DNA of 64,000 nucleotides from Rhea pennata (lineage: Eukaryota > Chordata > Aves > Rheiformes > Rheidae): positions 992,001 to 1,056,000 of the forward strand of contig NC_084663.1 in NCBI RefSeq assembly GCF_028389875.1, written 5' to 3'. Positions 25,501 through 37,200 of this stretch are shown here, one piece after another. Below the pieces are notes generated by a model. The model saw only the letters and a program-made list of their open reading frames with translations. It had not been told where the DNA came from and searched no databases. A program made the translations under genes and the position numbers. The stretch's first letter is position 1; the number at the start of each line of letters is the position of its first letter.

Positions 25501-27449
25501 CATCTTGCTAGCAGGCTGCACGACCAGAAATAGGATGTCGATGATCAAGAATGCTGGGCTCTATTCCTGGCTTAGAAATGAAGTGTGATCTAGTGGAGAC
25601 ATTATAGGAGGAGAGCCAAATTACCGATTTGACATTAAATCTGAGAAACACTGAGAGAAGAGGATAAGTCTTAGTTCTGTTCTATTAGTATTGTAAGTTC
25701 TTTTCCTAAATATAATCTGTGTTAGGTTTTGTAAACACAGAGAATTACATTTGGCTGCCTTTTGGGGCAAGTTACAAGGTCTCGTTCAAATAACAAAGCT
25801 CTGAAGTGCACAGAATATAAACAGCAATCACTGGAAGTAAAACTGGTGATCTAACATTTCTTGGCTCACAGTATATTGCATGTTCCTCTAGTCTACAGGA
25901 TATTTATGTCTCTTCTCTTGTCTGGGGAATATTATCCTGACTGGCAATGCAAGAGAAAAGGCAGACAAATTGAGGCAGAATGCAAAATATCCTGCAAAAG
26001 CTGGTAGGCCGGTGCTCTTGAGAGCTCTGATGCAAAAGATAATTATAGATGAAAGTGTAGCAACCACTGTGGTTAAGGTTGCGAAATGTTCTATTTACTC
26101 AGGTTGCTTAGGAGCCATGCAAAAACTACATGCTGGCCCTGTGCAGTACAACATCTCCAGCAAGGCCAGAGCTTTGGAGAGGATCAGATCTGCAGTGTTC
26201 TCAAGTTCTGCAGAACCTTTGTTGCCCAAATATGGTCCAGCAGCATCTGGGCGCTTACAAGGCAAGAAACTGTGGACCTGCGATAAGTTGTTTGGTAGAA
26301 AGTGAAAGCTCCGAAGGCCCAGTGCTCTAAGGCTGAACAGTTTAAATTTTTTTCTTGGAGAAAAATACTGCTTTTCAGTTTTCTCTGCAGAATTTCTGAG
26401 GATCATGGGACCAGCGCACTCCCTCCTTTTCAAGAGAGCTAGAGAGCCAGATACTGTCAGTGTTTAAAATCTTCGGGTTGTTTCTGTTTCAAAACAAGCT
26501 GATGAAATTAATTGTAAAAGGCCTATGTTTAGACAACATTAAACTGAAAATACTCTGGGGCATGTCCTCAGCTTGTGTAGACTGTTGAGAGATTGAAAGT
26601 ACAGATCAAATGCCAGGCCTTGCCTCAGATATCCTGTGTGTTATGACACAGCAGTTACATATGTGGTTTTAAATTGTTTTCTTTATGCTTAAGCTATATA
26701 ATCTCCTTGTGTGGTTTGTATTGCACCTTGCTAAATGTGGTTATGGGCCATTAATAGGGTGCACAGGTGCCGCAAAGAATGAATTCTAATGTTAAATGTA
26801 AAGTCATATTGATTATTATTTACTATAGGCTCTCAGCATACTGTATCTAAAGGATTTGTGTTATAATATACTATGTTTGTTGTTTGGTATTAATGTTATG
26901 TCCAGTCATATAGCTGGACACAATTCATATGCACACAGAGAACAAGCTCTTTAGTCTTCATGTTGTTGAGGACCTTCTTGTTCAGCCGATTTCATTACCA
27001 CAATCTTACGAAACGTTGGAGAGGTCAGTCTCTAACCAGCGTACGAGCCACATCTACTTAGGTCCTACCCAAAATCTCCTTTAATTCAAATAGGAATCTG
27101 TAACAGGCACAAAGCCAGCGCAGATCCAACGCTTCTAGTTTGCTTTTCCTAGAGGCAATTTCCAAGAGTTGTATCACAGAACAGGCAAGTATTGGAGTCA
27201 AAAGGCAGAAGGCACTAGTATATTGGACACACAGCTTCTCAACAACATAGAACGTGTGTCCTCTCCTTCGGTACTTTGTCGCTCTCTATCAAATAGTCCT
27301 AGTCAATAGCTCAGATTCTCTTCTGAAATCCTGTAAATCTGAAATAATTCTATTGGTTTTGACAGAACTACTCCAAATTTCACCTTTGGGCTATCATGAT
27401 GCTTATTAGGGAAGCAGAAAGAAATGTGCAGGCGTGTTTTCCCCTAAAA
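22551..27449. other. Intergenic DNA between the two divergent promoters
   Basis: Ordinary AT-rich sequence with no CR1, no CpG island and no recognisable exon on either strand. An open frame of 111 codons at 25970-26305 (+) has no recognised family and no supporting context. Enhancer elements cannot be excluded. Confidence 0.55.
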
Positions 27450-27770
27450 CCGAGCAACGCGAGCTCAAGCTCTAGTCCAGCGGAGAGGCTTTACCGCCAA
27501 GCCCCCGCGGACAACCTCGGGCCTGAGCTTCCCGCACCAGCTTCTCGGCCCCGCGGCGTCTCCAGAGGCCGGGCGGCGGCTCGGGTGCTCGGGCGGTCCT
27601 GGGCAGGGCGGCCCACGCCAGCCAGACGACGGAAGCAGCGAAGGGAAGGGCGGCAGCGTCCTGCCAACCGCCCGGGCCCGCGCCCCGAGAGCGGCGCCTC
27701 ACGGCCGCGCCGCGCGTCCCGGGCCGCGCCGGCCTCCCGCACGGGGCGCGCACGCCTCAGGGCACCAGCG

Positions 27771-27791
27771 CGGCGGCGGCGGCGGCGGCGG
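27771..27791. repeat. (CGG)7 trinucleotide run in the DENND6B CpG island
   Basis: Seven uninterrupted CGG units, followed by CT. They lie upstream of the likely transcription start, or at the edge of the 5' UTR if initiation is distal. Confidence 0.9.
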
Positions 27792-27999
27792 CTCCCCCGC
27801 GCCCGGCCCGCGCGCAGGCCCCGCCGCCGCCGCCGGAGGAGCGGCCCGCGCCCGGCCCCCCCCGCGCCCGGCCCGCCATGACGCCGCCGCCCGCCGCGGG
27901 GGCGGGGCGGGGCGCGGCCGCTCTGCGCCGCCGGAGCCGTCTCGGTGGTGCGGGCGGCGGGCGCGGGTCCTCCGGGCCGCCGGGGGGCGCGGCGCTGCC

Positions 28000-28034
28000 G
28001 GGCCGGGCCGGGCCGGGCCAGGCCGGGCCGGGCC
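28000..28034. repeat. GGGCC pentamer array upstream of the DENND6B start codon
   Basis: Seven GGGCC units, with one A interruption at about 28020. A second array of the same pentamer lies just after the exon 1 donor at 28223-28247. Confidence 0.85.
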
Positions 28035-28079
28035 GCGGCGGGGCGGGGCGCGGCGCGGCGGGGCGGGGCGGGCGCTGCC

Positions 28080-28217
28080 ATGGACGCGCTGTGCCGGGCC
28101 GAGCCCCGGCCCCGCCGGCCCGCCGCCGCCTCGCCGCTGCCCTGGGCCCGCTTCTCCGCCTGGCTCGACTGTGTCTGCGTGGTCACCTTCGACCTGGAGC
28201 TGGGCCAGGCCATGGAG
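28080..28217 (+). CDS. DENND6B: DENND6B exon 1 (residues 1-46)
   Basis: The start ATG sits in a strong Kozak context, with G at -3 and G at +4, and is the first in-frame ATG after a GC-rich leader. The exon encodes an Arg/Pro/Ala-rich tail and then the conserved start of the upstream DENN module, ending ...GQAME in phase 0. The donor is GAG|gtgcgg, weaker than the other donors of the gene. The following intron 1 is 8692 bp. It opens with a GGGCC array and a 92-bp minisatellite. Confidence 0.95.
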
Positions 28218-31200
28218 GTGCGGGGCCGGGCCGGGCCGGGCCGGGCCGGGGGAGCCGGCAGGCCGGGGGAGAGGGAACAGGCCGGGCAGGGGCCGGGGGC
28301 GGCAGGCAGGGCCGGAGCATGTGGGGGGCAGGCCGTGGTGTGGGGGTCAGGCGGGGGGAGCAGGCGGCAGTGGGGAGCAGGGTGTAGGGGGCGGCAGGCA
28401 GGGCCGGAGCAGGTGGGGGGCAGGCCGTGGTGTGGGGGTCAGGCGGGGGGAGCAGGCGGCAGTGGGGAGCAGGGTGTAGGGGGCGGCAGGCAGGGCCGGA
28501 GCAGGTGGGGGGCAGGCCGTGGTGTGGGGTCAGGCGGGGGGAGCAGGCGGCAGTGGGGAGCAGGGTGTAGGGGGCGGCAGGCAGGGCCGGAGCAGGTGGG
28601 GGGCGGGCCGTGGTGTGGGGGGCAGGCGGGGGGAGCAGGCGGCAGTGGGGAGCAGGGTGTAGGGGGCGGCAGGCAGGGCCGGAGCAGGTGGGGGGCAGGC
28701 CGTGGTGTGGGGGGCAGGCGGGGGGAGCAGGCGGCAGTGGGGAGCAGGGTGTAGGGGGCGGCAGGCAGGGCCGGAGCAGGTGGGGGGCAGGCCGTGGTGT
28801 GGGGGGCAGGCAGGGGGAGCAGGCGGCAGTGGGGAGCAGGGTGTAGGGGGCGGCAGGCAGGGCCGGAGCAGGTGGGGGGCAGGCCGTGGTGTGGGGGGCA
28901 GGCAGGGGGAGCAGGCGGCAGTGGGGAGCAGGGTGTAGGGGGCGGCAGGCAGGGCCGGAGCAGGTGGGGGGCAGGCCGTGGTGTGGGGGGCAGGCGGGGG
29001 GAGCAGGCGGCAGTGGGGAGCAGGGTGTAGGGGGCGGCAGGCAGGGCCGGAGCAGGTGGGGGGCAGGCCGTGGTGTGGGGGGCAGGCGGGGGGAGCAGGC
29101 GGCAGTGGGGAGCAGGGTGTAGGGGGCGGCAGGCAGGGCCGGAGCAGGTGGGGGGCAGGCCGTGGTGTGGGGGGCAGGCAGGGGGAGCAGGCGGCAGTGG
29201 GGAGCAGGGTGTAGGGGGCGGCAGGCAGGGCCGGAGCAGGTGGGGGGCAGGCCGTGGTGTGGGGGGCAGGCAGGGGGAGCAGGCGGCAGTGGGGAGCAGG
29301 GTGTAGGGGGCGGCAGGCAGGGCTGGAGCAGGTGGGGGGCAGGCCGTGGTGTGGGGTCAGGCGGGGGGAGCAGGCGGCAGTGGGGAGCAGGGTGTAGGGG
29401 GCGGCAGGCAGGGCCGGAGCAGGTGGGGGGCAGGCCGTGGTGTGGGGTCAGGCGGGGGGAGCAGGCGGCAGTGGGGAGCAGGGTGTAGGGGGCGGCAGGC
29501 AGGGCCGGAGCAGGTGGGGGGCAGGCGGGGGAGTGTATGGGGCAGGGGGAGCAGGCGGCAGTGGGGAGCAGGGTGTAGGGGGCGGCAGGCAGGGCCGGAG
29601 CAGGTGGGGGGCAGGCCGTGGTGTGGGGGGCAGGCAGGGGGAGCAGGCGGCAGTGGGGAGCAGGGTGTAGGGGGCGGCAGGCAGGGCCGGAGCAGGTGGG
29701 GGGCAGGCCGTGGTGTGGGGGGCAGGCAGGGGGAGCAGGCGGCAGTCGGGAGCAGGGTGTAGGGGGCGGCAGGCAGGGCCGGAGCAGGTGGGGGGCAGGC
29801 CGTGGTGTGGGGGGCAGGCAGGGGGAGCAGGCGGCAGTGGGGAGCAGGGTGTAGGGGGCGGCAGGCAGGGCCGGAGCAGGTGGGGGGCAAGCCGTGGTGT
29901 GGGGGGCAGGCAGGGGGAGCAGGCGGCAGTGGGGAGCAGGGTGTAGGGGGCGGCAGGCAGGGCCGGAGCAGGTGGGGGGCAGGCGGGGGGAGTGTATGGG
30001 GTCTGGGGGAGCAGGCAGTGGTGGGGAGCAGGGGTCAAGGTGAAGGGGGTGGCCGGGGGCGGCAGGCCTTGGGGGGAGATGGGGGCAGGCAGAGAGGGGG
30101 TTTAGGGGTTGGGGGAGCAGGGGACAGGGTGTAGGGGTTGGCTAGTGCGGGAGATGGGGCCAGGCCATGGTTTGGGGGTGGGTGGCGAGAGTGCGTGGGG
30201 GCAGGGGGAGCAGGTAGCGGTGGGGAGCAGGGTGTAAGGGGTGGTGGGGGGTGGCAGGCAGCGCTGGGGGAGATGGGGGCAGACCATGGTGTGGGGTCTG
30301 TGGGTGTGGGGAGAGCAGGGGCAGGGCAGAGGTGGGGGAGGCAGGCTGTGGGGCCTGGGGGGCAGCTGGAGTGCCATGTGGGTAGGGCCATATGGGAGAG
30401 CTGGGGGTATGTGGCAAGGGGGCAGGGACGATGGGTGCAGGGGGCTGGGGGCACTGAGCAGGACAGGGCACGGTGGAGGGGGCCTGGGGCGCAGGGGTGC
30501 GCGTATGGGGGCCTGGGTGAGGGGCGGGTTGGGGAAGGGGGCAAGTGAGGGGGGTGGGCAGGGGGCTGGAGGGAGCAGTCCGCGGACGAAGGCAGCGCGG
30601 AAGGGTGGTGGGAAAGAGTCCGAGGAGGCAGGAGGCCTGAGGAAGGGCCTGGGCGGGTGAGTCTAGCACAGGAACGCTAGACCCACGGTGTGGGGGCCAG
30701 CGGGCACTGAGGGGGGCTGAGGAGGGGTTCTCGGTGCAGCGGTGGAGAAGGAGGCAGGATTTGGTGCGGCAAGGGAAGCGGGAAGAGCTGTGGGAAGAGG
30801 GGGAGCATGATGGAGAGAGAAAGGGGGGGTGTTGGAGTCTGATGGGGTGCTGACGTGGCTGTGGCAACCTGAGGACCACGTCTGAGGCATCCGAGAAGGT
30901 CTGCTAGGCCTGTGGGTGTCACTGGGGTCAGCCGGGGAAGTGGAGGAGATGACAAGAGAGAGAATTGCCTTGCAGGGCTGGAAAGGTAACTGAGAGTGAA
31001 AGGGCGGGAATCGTTTTCCCCTTTCCCCTGGAAGAATATAGAGTTCTTGTTTGAAGGAGGATTTGAATGGAGTTAGACATCTAAGGCATGTGATGGGATT
31101 TAAGGCAAGGGTTGTTTGATGTTCTCCTAAGAAAACAGAGCGTAAGGTGACCAGATATTTGACTTGATTATGGTAAACCCTAGGTCTTATTTCCAATGCC

Positions 31201-34200
31201 CTGATATTTGTCATGCAATTGTGTGGATTACTCCTCTCTTTGCATAAGGAGGTTCACTCTGTTTTTCAGAGGGTTGAGAGTTTCTGTATTTAGAGATCAA
31301 ATTACTCTGTTCTTGCTTTGTCTTTTTTAAAAATATTTGAATTTATTTCTCTTCATAAAGCCTGAAAATAAAAATTTTACTATTGACATTAGTGTCACGT
31401 GCTCCACACTCCTTCCTGCAAAGCCAGGCCTAATATACTCTGGAAAGGGTATGAATATGGAGATATTAAATTCTAAATGCTAATTACTATCTCATAGATG
31501 TTTTTTAATACCTAGCCACGAGGGTGCTTTCTTACTCATTTTATTACCTGCCTGTCATTACCAGGGGAAGACTTTGATTGGCATACACAGCAATACGATT
31601 TGTTAATCCTTGAAAGTGTATTTTTCTTCTTTTCTTCTTTTTTTCCCCTTTTCCTTTGCCTGCATAAATATTGATAGGAACACGCTTCTCTGGTGACATA
31701 AATGACCAAGAAGAATGGGAACATCTCAGCATCTGGGCCGAGTGATGATTTCGCGTTTTTTCATTGAGTGGCCCATTGCTGGGTCCTGTTTCTGAGCTGA
31801 GGGTTTAGGCAAGGAATGTGGGTCTACGTTGGGTAAGATCTCCATAAAGGAAGTCACGCAGAGTAAGAAGAGCTTTGTGATAAAGATTCCATGTTTGATT
31901 TCTGATGGATTTAGGAAAATACAGAAGCTCAGGCTGTCACTATCTTACAGGGAAATTTAGAGTAAAATTATTTCAAAATTTTCAAAAAGTTTAAATGTCA
32001 GTACTGTCAATAATCACATGGTATCATTAATCTTTCTATTTAATTCTCGTTTTCATCTGTTGTCTCAGTTTTTTTCAGCTGGGTCCAGATCCTGTGGCTC
32101 GTCTCCAAGCAGGCTGATTTCTGCAGCCGCAAAGAGGCAGTTTTATGATTATGGCTCTTGATTGCAATTTCCTGGGTTAAAAATTGTTTCTCTGGCCCCC
32201 AGCACTGTGGGACTTCGGTCCCAGCTGAGTCTGCATGGGAAGTTTGCTATAGATATTACCAGATCATGGTGTAGCTGACTGAGGTGGGGCCTTGCCAGAG
32301 CTCTCTGTTTGGTGGATGTAGGTATGTCCTTCCAAAGAGTTGTTCGTACACAGAGGCTATTCATGCATCCTAGTACTATATGAAGTGACAAGTTACGAAT
32401 ATTTGCAGTAACTTGTGTGCTCACTGCAAAGTGAGTCAGAAGGAAAGAAAAACTTTCCTTTTTGGAAGTTGCACCATAGTTTTGCATCATCTCTGTAAAT
32501 CTGTGTGAAGATGCCCTCATTCAGAGTGAAGTCTGTTGTCCAAACTTAGAATGTCCCCTACATTTCTGTGTTAGGAGTAGGCCTATCTCAGTCAGGATTT
32601 CTGTGCTGTGACCTCCAGTTTCTATGAGCTGCACCTGTGTATTGACCAGAACTAAGAAGGGCCTCCTTCTGTGTTACTGAAGGTTTCCTGCCAAATATTG
32701 CTAATTAGACAAGTTGGAGACTTTTTAATACATGTCTTTGCTTTTCTTCTCCTTGACCTGTCAGAGCCTAAATTGGCATGGACCTTGTTCCCCTCCATAA
32801 AATTTTCAGTGTTTCTCACCCTGCATAGAATGTGAGGATTATTCTTTTCAGTACTCTGTGGGCACAGTGCTACCCTGGATATGTTGGCTTTTACATATTG
32901 TGCTGAGATTTATTAACTGTGTTTATTGAAATGTAATCATATTTAGTTATTTTGCAAGGAAAGCTTTTGGAAATTCATAAAAATGAATTATTGGAAACCT
33001 AACTGAAAGAACCCAAAGCCTATTGAAGCAAACTCTTTTTTTTTTTTCATCTTTTTCTGAAGATTGCTTTTCCCTGAGTATAAGATTCTTTCTAGGTATT
33101 TCTTTCCTTCCGTTACTGCCTAAATCTAAGTGGAAACCACTTTGTTGAAGCCTGCTGAGTGTGTGTCTACACTTCAACAATGCTGACTAGAAAGACAAAA
33201 CTATGCATCCCTGGAACTGGGGTAGGTTCTACGGGTATACCTTTCTGGCCAAGAGCTTAGTTTAGGATTTGCTCGCTTTTGCAACTATTGCTTGACTTGT
33301 TCTGAGCAGCAGTCTCTCAGTGTAGGTACACAATCAGCCTGAAATTCGGAGAGCTCTTTGGCAGATTGGCAGCTATTTAGATACACAACAGAAAAGGTGT
33401 TACAAGTGAAAATGTTAAGTAACTGCAGAATACAGTTACTGTTTCTGACTCATTGACCAACTTACATTTTTCAAGTTGTCAATTATAGACAACAAAAATA
33501 TAGAGAAGAAATATTTCTGAGACAGTTCTCTCAAGTTAGGAGCTTGCATCCTGCTGGAACAGGCCTTCCAAGCAGCAGTTTGCCATTTGTCTCTCCACGG
33601 GTTCTGAGTGCTCCAGTGCTGCTGCCATAGGAACAGCCTGTGTTGTGCTCAAAACTGGGCCCAGCGATCCTAAAGTACCCCATTTCACAAAAGCACTGTC
33701 TCTTCCCTCCCTTCGAACACAGGCGCTTTGTGAAGCTGGGGTTACTTTCGAGTGACCAGATGTCGTTTTCTGGGTTATACTCTTGTTGCTATGACAGCAG
33801 CAGAGCACTTGGCACCCTTGCAGATATCAGCAGCAAAGCTTTAGTGGAAGGGTCTGTTCTCAACAGCATGTGTCGTTGCCACACTTGTTAATTCGGCATT
33901 GATGGGAGAGCTATGTCACAAAGAATATGACATAATTTAAGCCTGTTTGGGCTACTTATGAGATTTTTTTGGTCTATCAGTGTTTTGTTGCTCAGATTGA
34001 AGCACTTGGACCTGACTTATTTTTTTCCATAACGCTGAGCATATAGCTCCAAATGAAATGTATATTTAGCCCATCTTAAACTTGGGCCTATAATATTTTA
34101 ATAAAGCAGTCAAGAGCCATCAGTATCCCCTTCTGAAGATTTTGATCTGATTTACTTGCAAAAAGACCTACTGAAAAGACAATATCAGAAGTCTGTCTTG

Positions 34201-37200
34201 ACTCTTGAGCTTGACTTTGAATCATAAACAAGCGTTGCAGAAAGCATGACGCTGTAAGATTCCTGCACTTTGATGAATCAGTATCAGATGTGCAGGTCTC
34301 GGTTTCTGGTGTATACATTATTATGTGGGAATTAACGAAATAAATGTTTGTATGATCATTAAATTAGTCATAACCACAAGAATTTTTTCAGTTGTTCAGT
34401 GCAAAGATACAGCAAGTAGAGAAGTATGTCTTCTCCTGTGGTGAAGTTATAACACATCCCTTCACGCTTCAGTGTCTAAAAGACACTCATTCTCTAGTCT
34501 TTCCTTAAATGTGCTGCCTCATTGCTGTAGCTTGTCTGTGATAATTTTGCTCTTGTGTTTTTGTAGCTTTCCTCTTTCAGTGAAGCTTCATCTGAAGGCT
34601 AATCAACATAATTTCCAATTGTTAATTTGACTCGCTCTTTGAGGCTGATTAGATGACCTTGCCAGAGAATCAGTGGGGAATTGTTAGAGCCAGGCAAGCT
34701 CGTGCTGTGAACTTTCAGCACTCCGGCATGGTGCCCATAGCTGCTATTTATAGACTCCTAAGAAGAATCAAGAATAGGAGAGAGCATCTGATTTGAGCAC
34801 CAAGTGAATCTTACCCTGACCTGAGGCAGGGTTACTGCCCAGAAGCTGCAGAAGAAGTCTGATTAGCAGATCTCCATTTTCCCAGTTACTCAATTTGAGT
34901 TTTTCTCATCTGCCTATCTAAAGCCACCTGCAATTTCAGATTGCCTTGGTATACGGCATCTCCCAATCAGTGAGTGCTATGAAGGCTGTGTAGTTTATTT
35001 CTAGAGATTCGTAAGTACTTTAGTTTCCATCCTCTGCCAAGTGAAGTGTGCCACTCAGTATTGCTGTTGCTATGTCGTTTCTCACCTCTCTTGCTTGTGA
35101 GTGCAGTTATTCTGGAGTGGATCCTGCTGATGGATGTCAGTTGCTTGCAATTTCTGCACTTGACTCTGACCTGAGAAATCTTGAATTAAGTTCTCTTTTA
35201 TTGGGTTATAGTAAATGCAGAAACAGTGTTATCAACATTGACATAGTTCAGCTGCAAAACTAGAATTTTGACTAGATTCTTTAAAATTGATGAAGATATT
35301 TTTTTCATTTGAAATGCTAGATGATAAATTGTGTTAACACCATTCATCTCTCACTGGTATGCTGATGAGGCACGAATCTGTCAATGTATGCCAGATGTAC
35401 CTCTTGCTGTATAAAATAAAGCCTTGGATTGTCTTTCTAACAACAAATCTCAAATCACTGAGGCTAAAACAGAGCCCTGAATCTCCTCAAACTTGCCCTG
35501 CTGCCCATTTTCTTTTTTTCTGGTCTCTGTAAACAGCATCTCTAGCCAACCAGTCACTCAGATCTGTAATATGAGTGTTCTCACCCCGGAGGGTAGGACA
35601 TATATCCAAGCCTATGTCTAATAGCAGACTTGGTGTTTGTTTAACGTATGTAGGATATGCTTTTTCTAATTTTTTCACACAGCTGAAACCTTTGTCTAGA
35701 CTGTCATTATCTCACGCTTGGTTATTACTACATCCTTTCCTCTGCCCTTGAGGAGAGCAATCTTGCCCTGCCTGTATCCTTGCAGAATTTCATTATTGTG
35801 AAATCTGTTTTTACCTCTAATCAGTGCACACTGCCCATCTTCCTCTCTCACTTTCATTCTCTCCCTCACTGCCTCTTGGTCATGGAAGGAACTCTGTAAG
35901 GATATGTGTGATCTTTTTCAAATCCTTCCTTGAAACAACTTTTTGCTACAATAGCTACCAAAATTTGTTAGTGGATTGTTGACATGCTGAGACTACTGCT
36001 TAACTTGATCTTTGTGTCTGTTTTCTTACATTCTTGTGCCTATCTGAATTTTATTGTTGCTGGAACTGCATTTATATAGAAAATTTTAGGGAAAGCGGCC
36101 TTTTTTCCTGTGTTTGTGTGGCATATTGCATAATGAAGTCTTGATTCATGACTGAAGTTCTTCTATGCAAGGATAATAGGACTAATTCCTATTGAATGTA
36201 CATTACAGTTTTGCAGGTATTTAGCATTAAGTTATATTTATGACCATTTCTTTTCTATTGTGATCATGGGATATGCTCTCCTTTGTGAAGCCTTCAGAAT
36301 ATTTTGCATTTTTAATGAGTTGTGACTTTTTAGCAAGGTTCAAAAAATCAAAACAAAAAATGATCATCCCCTGAATAACAGTCAGAAATGCACAAAGCGC
36401 AAAGCTTTCTATATAGAATGTTATTTTGGGCAATTTGTGAACTTGTGTTTAGGTGCAAAACTGAATGTGAATATGTTTCAGGCTTGCCGCTTGACGAGGA
36501 AACAAATATACTTTAACATAATCTCAAGTAGCAGTAGAACAGCCCTATCCTACCTGCTTTAGAGAATGCAGGTGTTTACACATCGGTAATCTGTGCAGTG
36601 AAGTTAGATGGTGGGATTTTTTTGAATAGGTGGTGGGTTTTTTTTGTTCACTGATCTTTCAAGTCCCAAGTTAAAATATAAACTATTTTGTCTGCCTGTC
36701 TGCAAGTCTGCTATTTGTGATTGACTCAGTGCAGTGGGATATCAACCGTCAGATTTTAAATGGTTAGGTATACTTGCTCATAGGATACGCTGTTTGGGGA
36801 AGAATGAGGCACTTACCGTATGGAAGCAATTTTTATAGACCTATATAGAAGTGCTGGGGAAACGAGATGATTGCAGTCTACAGCTTACCGTCTCTTCTCT
36901 CTTTTGCAGTTGGTTTATCCTTATGACTTCAGATTAACAGAAAAAGAGGTAACACCTATTGTGTTTTTTTTTTTAATTTCTCGTATCAGCCTCATAGGGC
37001 TACGAGGTTGATCGGAGGGCTGGAGCACCTGCCCTATGAGGAACGGCTGCGAGAGCTGGGCCTCTTCAGCCTGGGGAAGAGAAGACTGAGGGGGGATCTG
37101 ATCAGTGTGTACAAGTACCTGAAGGGAGGGTGTCAAGGGGACGGGGACAAACTCTTTCCAGTTGCCCCATGTGACAGGACAAGAGGCAGTGGACAGAAAT

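Larger units (their letters stand above)
27450..28260 (+). promoter_or_regulatory. DENND6B: CpG island and promoter of DENND6B
   Basis: Composition changes sharply near 27450 to very GC- and CpG-rich sequence that continues through exon 1. GC boxes (GGGGCGGGGC-like) lie at about 27898-27916, with more at about 28045-28072. There is no obvious TATA box, typical of a dispersed housekeeping promoter. The transcription start is probably between about 27900 and 28060 but cannot be fixed. A (CGG)7 run at 27771-27791 and a GGGCC array at 28000-28034 lie inside the island. Confidence 0.8.

Noticed and set aside
25970-26305. A 111-codon plus-strand frame in the intergenic region.
   Set aside because: No recognised motif. 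Competing frames overlap on the opposite strand and there is no CpG island or splice signal nearby.
19522-30000. CRISPR-like or phage-like repeat arrays.
   Set aside because: The repeats are contiguous tandem units without spacers, in a vertebrate genomic context.
28171-30134. A ladder of plus-strand frames of about 78 codons (Gly/Arg/Gln-rich) in the 92-bp array, and a long frame continuing from DENND6B exon 1.
   Set aside because: The exon 1 donor and the match of exon 2 to the family show this is intron. The frames are a result of stop-poor G-rich repeats.
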